A stretch of 64,000 bases of DNA from Actinomyces procaprae. Its GTDB lineage: Bacteria; Actinomycetota; Actinomycetes; Actinomycetales; Actinomycetaceae. The stretch is from NCBI RefSeq assembly GCF_004798665.1, contig NZ_CP039292.1:2604001-2668000 (forward strand), read 5' to 3'. Below the pieces are notes generated by a model. The model was given only the letters and a program-made list of their open reading frames with translations. It was not told the origin of the DNA and did no database searches. Of the stretch, positions 52,589 through 60,376 are shown one piece after another. Both the position numbers and the translations under genes were made by a program. Each line of letters opens with the position of its first letter. Position 1 is the first letter of the stretch.

Positions 52589-53428
52589 ATGACCTATCCC
52601 GCCCAGAACCCTCCACCCGCACCAGCACCAGTCCAGCCGAGCGCTCAGCGCAACACCATTGGACTCATCGCACTGATCTGCGCAGTCGCGGGTTTCATAC
52701 TCGCATGCATTCCCGGCGTCCTCATCGTCGGCTGGATCCTACTTCCGATTTCTTTCATCCTCGGGCTGGTATCGCTGTTCCAGAAGGAGCGCACCCGCTG
52801 GCAGGGCATCACCGCCATCATCCTGTCTATCGTCGGAACCGTGGTCGCGGCGCTGGTGTTCCTGTTCGTGGTTTCCAACGCGGTAGACGACGCCTTCGGC
52901 ACCAGCTCCGACACCGTCGTCTCGAGCGCCACCGACTCGACCACGACCGACGACGCAGACTCGAGCGACAGCGACCAGGCCCCCACGGGCACCGACACCG
53001 TTACTCGGGAGAACCCTGCCGCGCTGGGCAGCGAGATCAGCAGCGACGAGTGGAAGGTGGTCATCAACTCAGTAACATTCGATGCCACGAGCGAAGTCGT
53101 CGCGGAGAACCCCTTCAACGATCCGCCTGCGGACGGCTACGAGTACATTCTCATCAACTACACGGTCACCTACGTGGGGGACGATCCGGATGGAGACATG
53201 CCTGCATTCGTCACCGTTAATTACGTGACCGCTGACGGCGTGACCATCGACGGCACCGACACGCTCGCAGTCGCTCCGGACGAGATCGACACGCTGACCA
53301 CCCTGTACAACGGCGGCAGCGTCACGGGAAACGAGGCCATCGCAGTCCCGTCTGCATCTGCTGAGGACGGCGTACTCGCGGTGCAGCCCGGCCTGCTCGC
53401 GGACACCGTCTTCGTCGCGGTCAAGTAA
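52589..53428 (+). CDS. Membrane-anchored protein with DUF4190/DUF4352-like domains
   Basis: A 279-residue protein. After a Pro-rich start come two membrane helices (IGLIALICAVAGFILACIPG and ILSIVGTVVAALVFLFVVSN), a DUF4190-like pair. A Ser/Thr/Asp-rich linker (TDSTTTDDADSSDSD) leads to an extracellular beta-sandwich of about 130 residues (DEWKVVINSVTFDATSEVVA, YEYILINYTVTYVGDDPDGD), which fits the DUF4352/Telo_bind-type lipoprotein domain. Role unknown; such proteins are common on actinobacterial surfaces. A strong terminator follows. Confidence 0.8.
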   Translation: MTYPAQNPPPAPAPVQPSAQRNTIGLIALICAVAGFILACIPGVLIVGWILLPISFILGLVSLFQKERTRWQGITAIILSIVGTVVAALVFLFVVSNAVDDAFGTSSDTVVSSATDSTTTDDADSSDSDQAPTGTDTVTRENPAALGSEISSDEWKVVINSVTFDATSEVVAENPFNDPPADGYEYILINYTVTYVGDDPDGDMPAFVTVNYVTADGVTIDGTDTLAVAPDEIDTLTTLYNGGSVTGNEAIAVPSASAEDGVLAVQPGLLADTVFVAVK

Positions 53429-53447
53429 CCCACTGGCCGCATCCATT

Positions 53448-53492
53448 GAGCCGGCGCTCTGATCCACTGGACACGGATCGGAGCGCCGGCTC
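53448..53492. terminator. Strong terminator after the DUF4352-like gene
   Basis: GAGCCGGCGCTCTGATCC and GGATCGGAGCGCCGGCTC form an 18-position stem with one mismatch and a nine-base loop, 19 bases past the stop. Confidence 0.85.
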
Positions 53493-53594
53493 ATCTTCAA
53501 CTATTCGTCTCACTGCGCATCAGCGCATGGGCGAGCCGGTGCGTATTCGCGATACCAGCCCGCGCCCTGGTACGCGCACCTCCGCGGGTATCGT

Positions 53595-53994
53595 GCTCTT
53601 CCGGTTTGGGGGTGTGGTGGTTGTCTGGGGCGGCGGCAGGAGTGCTGCCGATGTCCTGAGACATGGCATGGGGTGGCGTGGGGGTGTCTGGTGCGCCCTG
53701 CTGGGCGTTAACAACGCTACTTAACGCTCTGCTGTATACCCCAGGGGCCTTCAGCAGACGGTTAACTGGCGTTGTTAACCCCGAAGTGGCGTTGCAGACG
53801 GCGAAGCGGCGCAGTAGACCGGGGGTGGCGCAGCAGACGGTCCCGCTTCCGGGCGCCGGAGCTGTCGGCAGCCAGGTGCAGCCAGGCCTGGCGTTCTGGC
53901 GTGGTGGGCCGGCGCCGTGGAGGTTCAAACCGGGTCCTCGAGCACTCCGCCCGGCCGCGGCGAGGACGCCCCTGCCCGGCGGACAACGCCCTCG
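53595..53994 (+). repeat. Right arm of the 400-bp inverted repeat
   Basis: Matches the reverse complement of 41514-41911. The two arms enclose 11.7 kb and nine genes. Identity is highest from about 53703 onward (about five differences in 290 bp by eye). Confidence 0.9.
53707..53779. repeat. Three-tier nested cruciform
   Basis: Outer arms GTTAACAACGC (53707-53717) and GCGTTGTTAAC (53769-53779), middle arms TCTGCTG (53728-53734) and CAGCAGA (53752-53758), and an inner CCCC-A-GGGG. The same structure is present, inverted, in island 2. Confidence 0.8.
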
Positions 53995-54240
53995 CCGGGC
54001 CGAGGGCGTCCTCGGCGGCCCGAAAACGTCCTTGTACGCCCCACAACGACCTGCGCTGGTCGAGCACGTCCTCGTAAGCCCGAAACCCTCCCGAACGTGG
54101 AGGGTTTGGGGATGAAGAGGACGTTCTCGACAAACCAGCACCCACCGAGCACGACCCCGCCGGCCCGAACACGTCCCCGCCAGCCCCACACCGACCTCGC
54201 CGCCCCAGCCACAACCACCGCGAACACCGCAACCCGGACC
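53950..54240 (-). repeat. 20-bp-phased alpha array in island 3
   Basis: On the plus strand the CCTC-type landmark falls at 53970, 53990, 54010, 54030, 54050, 54070 and 54090, exactly 20 bp apart (for example CCGAGGGCGTCCTCG, CCGAAAACGTCCTTG). Then comes the hairpin AAACCCTC / GAGGGTTT (54083-54107) and one forward unit (54117). A second run has landmarks at 54155, 54175, 54195 and 54215. Orientation is opposite to the island-1 array, and the central hairpin is shared. Confidence 0.85.
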
Positions 54241-54285
54241 AAAGCCACCACGCCGGAAGCACCACACCCTCAAACCTGAAGAGCC

Positions 54286-54630
54286 GGTGGACTCCTGCAG
54301 CTGCACCCGCCTGCCGCCGACACGCCCCGGGGCGAACATATCCGCGGCCGGCAAGGACGCCGGCGCCGACACACGTGGGACCGCGGCGGAGAAGTCCTCC
54401 ACTAGTTGGCGCTCCTGGGCCTGGGCGAGGAAGGTCAGGTGCGCTACCGCGTCCTCGATACCAACCTGGCTGGTGCTGGCCCTCCCGGTGAAGCAGTAGG
54501 CGGGGGTCAGCCCGTAGACCTGGCCCGGGCCCAGCACCCCCAGGTGTGCGCTGGCCCAGTCCACCAGCAGCTCACCGGTGTCATCATCCTCAAGATCCTC
54601 CCGTGCCGACACCAGTGTGGTGCAGCCCAT
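54286..54630 (-). pseudogene. Fragment of a DUF1851 (Tdi1-like immunity) protein
   Basis: About 115 codons. LGVLGPGQVYGLTPAYCFTG and AVAHLTFLAQAQERQLVED match the end of DUF1851 proteins (GAD-like/T6SS immunity Tdi1), which normally also have an N-terminal half that is missing here. The frame runs without a stop straight into the repeat island, whose reverse CAAACC-type motif begins where the coding pattern ends. The gene is therefore truncated at both ends, and the repeat island probably replaced its 3' end. It lies 33 bases after the HTH/zinc-ribbon gene. Confidence 0.55.
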
Positions 54631-54663
54631 GCGCTCACGCCTGACCGACCCAGCACGCGCCGC

Positions 54664-55116
54664 CTACTGCTCTTTCCAACGGCGCAGGTTAGGCAGTACC
54701 GCACTCATGTAGGAGACGGCCTCGTCCTCGGTGATGTGCACGCCTTCGGACATGTAAGGAGCACTGAACTCAATCAGCTCTTCTAGCGTCTCCGGGCCGA
54801 CGAAGGCGCCGTCCTGGTAGCACCAGGCGCAGTAGTCCTCAGACTTGGTCCCATCGGCCTCACTGCCGTGCTGCTCCTCCTTCGGAATGGGCATGCCGCA
54901 GCTCTGGCAGTGTGGTCCGGGAGGCGCCTCAAGAAGGCGGGTGACCGGCACTTCCAGCGCGGTGGCCAGCAGCTTGCACATGTCGATGCCGGGCGTAGTA
55001 GCGCCGGTCTCCCAGCGCGAGACCGCCTGTCGGGTCACCATGACCCGCTGCGCCAGTTCGTCCTGCGTCATCCCCCGCAACGCCCGAACCTCAGCGATGA
55101 CTTCTCCGATTGCCAT
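54664..55116 (-). CDS. XRE-family regulator with zinc-ribbon domain
   Basis: A 150-residue protein. Residues 1-60 form an HTH_3 domain (MAIGEVIAEVRALRGMTQDE, RVMVTRQAVSRWETGATTPG). The rest is a zinc-ribbon domain (CQSCGMPIPKEEQHGSEADG, then EDYCAWCYQDGAFVGPETLE), the putative Zn_ribbon_2 type found fused to HTH regulators. Four Cys in two pairs can bind zinc. AGGAGG lies six bases before ATG 55116; the longer upstream frame is unlikely. Target unknown. Confidence 0.88.
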   Translation of the reverse strand: MAIGEVIAEVRALRGMTQDELAQRVMVTRQAVSRWETGATTPGIDMCKLLATALEVPVTRLLEAPPGPHCQSCGMPIPKEEQHGSEADGTKSEDYCAWCYQDGAFVGPETLEELIEFSAPYMSEGVHITEDEAVSYMSAVLPNLRRWKEQ

Positions 55117-55227
55117 GTCGGCCTCCTGATCCGCGGCTCCCGGTGATGCCGCCACATAAGAACAGCACAGTTGGCACACGCCGTCGAGCAACGGGTTGTT
55201 GCATCCCCCCGCTTCCCCAATCGCTGC

Positions 55228-56491
55228 TCACGGGCGCAGGGCGCTCAGGGGAAAGGTGAGGACGCCGTCGGCCAGCTTCATGGTGGGCCCGTCGGCGGTC
55301 ACGACGGCGGTGAAGACCGGCGCGGGCGTACGTCGCGTGTCGATGTCCGCCACGAACGCGGCTAGGGAGTTCTGGGCCTTCGCTATCTGCCGTTGCCCCA
55401 ATTTGACTACAAAAGCAGCCCAACGTCCGTCGTCGAACTCGACGACGGCGTCGGCCTCCTTTCCCGACTTGTCCCGATAGTGGTAGACATGCCCGCCCCG
55501 CAACTCGACGAAGGTGCGCAGATGCTGCACAACTTGCGACTCGAACCACAACCCGGTGGTCTCCAAGTCCTGCATCAGGCGCTCCGCCGAGGTCTCGGTG
55601 ATGGCTGCGGCCAGGGCAGGATCCACGAAATGGAGCTTGGACGAGGTACGCACGGCGTAGCGTGAGCGCAAGTGCGGGGCCCACGCAGGCTGCTCCTCGA
55701 CAATGAAGAGCCGCCTAAGGGCATTGATGTAGCTCGCTGCCGTCTCCGCGCTAAGCGCCTGAGTCGTCACGTCCTTCGCGATGGTGGTGAACGAAGCCTC
55801 GGTGGCGATATGGCGCGCAAGCGAGCGCAGAAGCGCTCTCAACCTGATCGGATCGCGGCGCGGCTCCCCATCGAGCCGCCCCATGTCGATGTTGACGACG
55901 TCCTCCACATAGTCGCGCAGATGCCGCTGTGCCTGCGCGGTGGTGGCATCGACGTCGCCCGGCCAGCCGCCGTGAACCAGCGCATCCAGCGCCTCCCGGA
56001 CGCTCGTGCCGGAGTCAAGCGCGGGTGGCGGCTCCTCGCCGTCGAACAGTGCCGTCAACGAAACGTTCCCTGCACCCAGGCCGCGCTCGAACAGAGTCAT
56101 CGGACGCAGACGCACCCTGGAGATCCGGTGGGCACCAGAGTGCCGCGTAGCATCCTCAGCGGGAACCGAGGAACCGGTGAGTATGAACTGTCCGGGGTGT
56201 TGCCTGGCGTCAACCTCCCGCCGTACCGCGTTCCACAGGTCCGGCGCAAGCTGCCACTCGTCGATCAGCCTGGGAGTATCCCCCTCCAGCAGCAGCGCAG
56301 GATCAAGGTCAAGCGCAGCGCGTATCTGTGGCAGGCCCGAGTCCAGAGCGACCTCCGAGGCCGCATGCTGCCGCCCGGTCATGGTCTTGCCGCAGGCGCG
56401 CACACCCTCAATCAGCAAGCCGCCTGAGTAGCCCAGGACGTCGTCAACGAGGGCATCAACGACACGAGGACGTGTAGCTCACATCGGCCAT
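55228..56491 (-). pseudogene. AAA-family ATPase (DUF4143 type) with apparent frameshift at its start
   Basis: Most of an AAA_14/DUF4143 ATPase is intact: Walker A LLIEGVRACGKTMTG, Walker B RLIDEWQLAPDLW, sensor FILTGSSVPAED, and the PD-(D/E)XK-like C-terminal part (VYHYRDKSGKEADAVVEFDD). The natural start is ATG 56491, which follows AGGAGG by six bases, but it reads MADVSYT and then leaves the frame; removing one base near 56474-56478 gives MADVSYRPRVVDALVDDVLG, which joins directly to the ATPase. As given, only a TTG at 56418 opens the frame, so the gene may be inactive or misassembled. Confidence 0.7.
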
Positions 56492-56853
56492 CAGCTTCCT
56501 CCTGCAATGCAGCGCAAGACACGCCTCAATCCGGAACTTGGCGCCGTCTCAACCGGGCAGTTGGCGCCATTCTAACCGGGCAGTTGGCGTGCGGGAGCAG
56601 CGCAGCGAAACACAACAGCCGACCGATACCACTGATTCACGCGCGGGATCCGGCTGCTCCGCCCGCCACCCCGGTACGAGCTCCGCACCCGCCGGCAACC
56701 ACGGCACCGTGGCGGGAGGAGCGCTCCTGCACCTCCGCGAGCAAGTACTCGATGGCCGGATAGTAGCGGCAGAAGAACTGCCTGTTGATGCGCGCCGCTC
56801 ACGCAGTTCCTTGACGGACGACGGTGCCGCAGCACCGACGTCCAGTCGGCCGG
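56492..56853. other. Gene-free 362 bp with a short direct repeat
   Basis: At 56531-56590 there are two and a half copies of a 22/23-bp unit (CCGGGCAGTTGGCGCC, then ATTCTAA). On the minus strand around 56690-56790 a short stretch reads like degraded coding sequence (RRINRQFFCRYYPAIEYLLA) without start or stop, possibly a gene remnant. Nothing else is seen. Confidence 0.5.
56531..56590. repeat. 22/23-bp direct repeat
   Basis: Units CCGGAACTTGGCGCC-GTCTCAA, CCGGGCAGTTGGCGCC-ATTCTAA and a partial CCGGGCAGTTGGCG. Its sequence is unlike the delta arrays. Confidence 0.75.
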
Positions 56854-57366
56854 CTACTCCGGCGCGGCCAGTTCGCACACCATCAGCCACTCGGTCTCGT
56901 CGAAGCCGTCGCCGACGATCCGGAAGCCCAACCGCTCATACAGGTGCACGGCCCGGTTGGCCTTGACGACGCCGAGCGAGGCGCGCGCGTAGCCTGCCTC
57001 CCGCAGTTCCTGGAGCATGCGGCGCAGCATCCGGGTGCCGATTCCCCGGCCCCGGTACTCCCGGTAAAGGGAGATCGCGAATGCCGGCGTCGAGTCGTCC
57101 AAACGGCCGTAGCAGTCGGTGGTGCGCACCCAGCAGGCACCGACGACGCGACCGTCCACTTCCGCAACCAGCGCCCGGTCGTCCGGAAGGGCTCCGAAGC
57201 GCTCGAAGTGGGCGCGGCACATGGGGTCGTCGTAGATGACGCTGCGCGGCACCTGCCCGGTGAAGTCCTCGGGAACATAGACGGCCTCCAGCAGGAAGTC
57301 CTCCAGCAGGGGCGCCTCCTCGGGCCGCAGCGGCCGAATCAGTGCAGCATCGTCGTCGATCGTCAC
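56854..57366 (-). CDS. GNAT acetyltransferase
   Basis: A 170-residue N-acetyltransferase. The fold starts TIDDDAALIRPLRPEEAPLL; motif A is YREYRGRGIGTRMLRRMLQE with the R-G-R-G-I-G acetyl-CoA loop, and motif B is LGVVKANRAVHLYERLGF. The acceptor substrate is unknown. GTG 57366 was chosen because the sequence pattern begins there; a TTG at 57402 is also in frame, and no Shine-Dalgarno is clear for either. Its first 25 residues resemble those of the neighbouring Fic protein. Confidence 0.82.
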   Translation of the reverse strand: MTIDDDAALIRPLRPEEAPLLEDFLLEAVYVPEDFTGQVPRSVIYDDPMCRAHFERFGALPDDRALVAEVDGRVVGACWVRTTDCYGRLDDSTPAFAISLYREYRGRGIGTRMLRRMLQELREAGYARASLGVVKANRAVHLYERLGFRIVGDGFDETEWLMVCELAAPE

Positions 57367-57412
57367 GACGCGTGATTTTAGGGCAAAATACCGCCCTTGC
57401 AACGCTGCTCAC

Positions 57413-58231
57413 TCATTCTGCGTAGGGAATGCGGAAGTAGTCGAGGTGCTGTTTGAAGCGGTCCTGGGCTGCACGGCAGGTCTCCAACAGGAACCCGGGC
57501 TGCGAGTCCCATTCACGCAGGCCCCGGTAGTAGAAGGCCTTCATTTCATCGGTGATGACGAAGGGCACGACGTCGCTTGCCAAGCACTCACCCAGCATGA
57601 TCAGCCTGCCGACCCGGCCATTGCCGTCCTGGAAGGGGTGAATGCGCTCGAGGCGCACATGCATGTCAATAATCTCCTCCAGGGTATGGCGCTCAGCCGG
57701 ACCGTAGCGGGCCAGGAGCGCACCTATCGCCTCGGGCACCTCTTCGGGCGGCGTTGTCGGCATCCCGGAGACCTCGTTGGGCACGCGCTTGTAGTCACCG
57801 ACGGCGAACCACTCCTTGGCGGCGTCGCCGGTCGCCGCCTTGAGAATGCGATGCAGACGCTTGAGCGCGTCCTCGGTGAGCGGCTCACCCACGTGGTCGA
57901 TCACGGCGTCGATGGCGCGGAAGTGGTTAGAGGTCTCGACGACGTCGTCGACGCGCACCGGCCCCTCGGAGGCATCAAGCGTGCGGGTCTCGAAGATGAG
58001 GCGGGTCTGGTCCTCGGAGAGCCGACTGCCCTCGATCCGGTTCGAGGAGTAGGTGAGGTCGATCTGGAGGCGGTGGTAGATGCCGCCCTTGATCCTCTCC
58101 GCCTTCTCCGCTCGCAGCCGGGCGAGTAGCGGCGAGCCGGGCACGTTGGCGTCCTCTGAGACATCATTTAGCAAGGGCCCGGCCCCCGCGCGTGACGGAC
58201 GTGTCACCGGCACATCGTCATCAATCGTCAT
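57413..58231 (-). CDS. Fic-family protein, class II
   Basis: A 272-residue Fic protein. The catalytic loop HPFQDGNGRVGR starts near residue 198, and an inhibitory motif TYSSNRIEGSRL (about residues 58-69) fits the [S/T]xxxE[G/N] rule, so it is self-inhibited. It differs from the other Fic in this window: there is no C-terminal winged helix, and the Gln in the loop replaces Thr. I took ATG 58231, which begins MTIDDDVPVTRPS; the Fic-like part starts about 30 residues later. Targets are unknown. Confidence 0.85.
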   Translation of the reverse strand: MTIDDDVPVTRPSRAGAGPLLNDVSEDANVPGSPLLARLRAEKAERIKGGIYHRLQIDLTYSSNRIEGSRLSEDQTRLIFETRTLDASEGPVRVDDVVETSNHFRAIDAVIDHVGEPLTEDALKRLHRILKAATGDAAKEWFAVGDYKRVPNEVSGMPTTPPEEVPEAIGALLARYGPAERHTLEEIIDMHVRLERIHPFQDGNGRVGRLIMLGECLASDVVPFVITDEMKAFYYRGLREWDSQPGFLLETCRAAQDRFKQHLDYFRIPYAE

Positions 58232-58289
58232 CGGGCGCGATTGTAGGTTCCGGCACCGGGTTCTGACCGGGTCCTCGCCGTCGGCAGCG

Positions 58290-59357
58290 TCAGCGAGCGG
58301 CATACTCCTCCAGCAGCGCCACCAGCCTGCGGCAGTCGGTGTCGTTAACGTCGTTGTTGGTCAGGAAGCGCACGACTTGTCCGTCCGGCTGGCCGATGAT
58401 GGCGCCACGCTCGGCCAGCCAGCTCTTGAGGCCGGCAAGATCGGGCCAGTCGAAGGTCGCGAACACCATGTTGATCTGTACCGCGTCGAGATCGACTTCC
58501 ACCCCCGGGAGTTCGTTCAGCAGCTCCGCCAGCAGACGCGCGTTGACGTGGTCCTCATGCAGGCGCTGCGTCATCTCCTCGATGGCGAGGATGCCGGCGG
58601 CGGCGAGCACGCCGGTCTGCCGCATGCCGCCGCCGAGCAGCTTGCGGTACTTGCGGGCACGCGCATTGAATGCGGCGTCCCCGCAGAGCATGCTGCCCAC
58701 GGGCGCACACAGTCCCTTAGACAGGCAGAACTGCACGCTATCGACGCATGCGGCCAGCTCACTCGCCTTGACACCCAGGGCCGTGGCGGCGTTGAACAGG
58801 CGGGCGCCGTCCAGGTGCACGGGAATGCCGTGTGCGCGCCCGACCTCCTGCACCTCCCGCATCACGCTCACCGGCACCACGCGACCATTGGCGAGCCCAT
58901 TCTCCAAGCAGATCAGGCCCGTGGCCGGCTCGTGAATGTCGCTGGAGCGGATGGCGCCTCGGATCTGTGCCGCGTCGGGCACACCGTCCGGGAAGGCCAG
59001 GGGGCGCAGATTCAGGCTTGAAAGCACCGCGGCCGCGCCCACCTCGTGCATGAATATGTGGCTGTCGGCGCCGACGATGGCCTCCTGCCCCTTGACGGTG
59101 TGCGACATGAGCGCGAGCTGATTGCCCATCGTGCCCGAGGCGACGAAAAGTGCCGCCTCCTTGCCCACCGTCTCGGCGGCCAGCTGCTCCAGGCGGTTGG
59201 TGGTCGGATCGTCCTGGTAGACGTCGTCGCCCACCTCGGCGTCCGCCATGGCCCGACGCATGGCCGGCGTGGGATGCGTGACCGTGTCACTGCGGAAATC
59301 CATCCGCCTTGCCGCACCGCCGTCGACGGTGTTGTTGCTCGTCATTTCATTACGCAC
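58290..59357 (-). CDS. ltaE: Low-specificity L-threonine aldolase
   Basis: A 355-residue PLP enzyme that cleaves L-threonine or allo-threonine to glycine and acetaldehyde. MDFRSDTVTHPTPAMRRAMA and ADAEVGDDVYQDDPTTNRLE are the family start; FVASGTMGNQLALMSH, IPVHLDGARLFNAATALG and the PLP-Lys segment VQFCLSKGLCAPVGS (Lys near residue 215) follow, then GGGMRQTGVLAAAGI. The GTG start follows AAGGAGAAACC. It probably supplies glycine for purine synthesis, which fits the next gene, a GMP synthase 35 bases upstream in the same direction. Confidence 0.93.
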   Translation of the reverse strand: MRNEMTSNNTVDGGAARRMDFRSDTVTHPTPAMRRAMADAEVGDDVYQDDPTTNRLEQLAAETVGKEAALFVASGTMGNQLALMSHTVKGQEAIVGADSHIFMHEVGAAAVLSSLNLRPLAFPDGVPDAAQIRGAIRSSDIHEPATGLICLENGLANGRVVPVSVMREVQEVGRAHGIPVHLDGARLFNAATALGVKASELAACVDSVQFCLSKGLCAPVGSMLCGDAAFNARARKYRKLLGGGMRQTGVLAAAGILAIEEMTQRLHEDHVNARLLAELLNELPGVEVDLDAVQINMVFATFDWPDLAGLKSWLAERGAIIGQPDGQVVRFLTNNDVNDTDCRRLVALLEEYAAR

Positions 59358-59392
59358 GGTTTCTCCTTCTTAGGGGACGGCTCGAAGCCCGA

Positions 59393-60376
59393 CTACTCCC
59401 ACTCGATGGTGCCGACGGGCTTGGGGGTGAGGTCGTAGGCCACACGGCACACGCCGGGGACCTCCGCCAGGATGCGGGCGGTGATCCGGCACAGCAGCGC
59501 CCAGTCGAGCTCGGGCACCTCGGCGGTCATGGCGTCGACGGTGTTGACGCAGCGGATGATTACGGGCCAGTCGAAGGCGCGCGCGCCGTCGCGCACGCCC
59601 GTGGCGCGCATATCCGGTACCACGCAGAAGTACTGCCAGATGTCCTGGCCGGCGGCCTCGATCTCCTCACGGACGACGGCGTCGGCCTCGCGCAGCGCCT
59701 CCAGGCGGTCGCGGGTGATGGCGCCCAGGCAGCGCACCCCCAGCCCCGGGCCGGGGAAGGGCTGGCGCTCCACCATGGACTCCGGCAGGCCGAGCCGGCG
59801 GCCGACGACGCGCACCTCGTCCTTGTACAGGAGCTTGACGGGCTCGACCAGCTCGAAGTCCATGTCCTCGGGCAGGCCGCCGACGTTGTGGTGGGCCTTG
59901 ACGCCGTCGGCGGACTCGAGGATATCGGGGTAGATGGTGCCCTGCCCCAGGAAGCCGACACCCTCCAGCTTCGCCGCCTCCTCGGCGAACACGTTGATGA
60001 ACTCGGCGCCGATGAGCTTGCGCTTGGTCTCGGGCTCGGCCACGCCCGCCAGCAGGTTCAGGAACCGGTCCGTGGCGTCGACGTACACGAGGTTGGCGTC
60101 CAGCCCGTCCCGGAAGACCTCGATCACCTGCTCGGATTCGCCCTTGCGCATGAGGCCGTGGTTGACGTGGACGCTGATCAGCTGCTTGCCGATCGCCTTG
60201 ATGAGCAGGGCGGCGACGACGGAGGAGTCGACGCCGCCGGACAGGGCGAGCAGCACCTTGCCGTCGCCGACCTGCGCGCGCACGGCGTCGACGGCCTCGG
60301 CGATGAAGGCGTCCGCCAGCTCGGGGGTGGTGATGCGCTCCATGTCGGCGGGGCGCTGGTTGGAGGTGAAGTCCAC
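59393..60376 (-). CDS. GMP synthase lacking the glutaminase domain (GuaAb-like)
   Basis: A 327-residue ATP-pyrophosphatase plus dimerisation domain of GMP synthase. It has the PP-loop [77 protein letters not shown] and the C-terminal GTIEWE shared with GuaA, but no GATase domain is encoded ahead of it. It can amidate XMP only with ammonia or a separate glutaminase. AAGGAG ends six bases before a GTG at 60376, so I prefer that start over the ATG at 60391. A complete guaA lies 400 bases away. Confidence 0.9.
   Translation of the reverse strand: MDFTSNQRPADMERITTPELADAFIAEAVDAVRAQVGDGKVLLALSGGVDSSVVAALLIKAIGKQLISVHVNHGLMRKGESEQVIEVFRDGLDANLVYVDATDRFLNLLAGVAEPETKRKLIGAEFINVFAEEAAKLEGVGFLGQGTIYPDILESADGVKAHHNVGGLPEDMDFELVEPVKLLYKDEVRVVGRRLGLPESMVERQPFPGPGLGVRCLGAITRDRLEALREADAVVREEIEAAGQDIWQYFCVVPDMRATGVRDGARAFDWPVIIRCVNTVDAMTAEVPELDWALLCRITARILAEVPGVCRVAYDLTPKPVGTIEWE

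Larger units (their letters stand above)
53493..54285. other. 0.8-kb gene-free repeat island 3
   Basis: Bounded on the left by a forward GCTCTTCCGGTTTGGGG motif (53595) and on the right by a reverse CAAACCTGAAGAGCC motif (about 54271-54285). Between them are the right arm of the 400-bp inverted repeat, a nested cruciform, and a long reverse-orientation alpha array with a central hairpin. A 377-codon open frame on the minus strand crosses it, but its residues are translations of the repeats. Confidence 0.85.

Noticed and set aside
53707..53779. Integron attC site
   Set aside because: The nested arms with GTTAAC recall attC, but the R and L box layout is not met, there is no integrase, and there are no cassette-like genes.
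53497..54630. A 377-codon minus-strand gene across island 3
   Set aside because: Only the first ~115 codons have a protein-like pattern (DUF1851); the rest translates 20-bp repeats and the inverted repeat, and the same sequence exists inverted at 41.5-41.9 kb without a matching gene.
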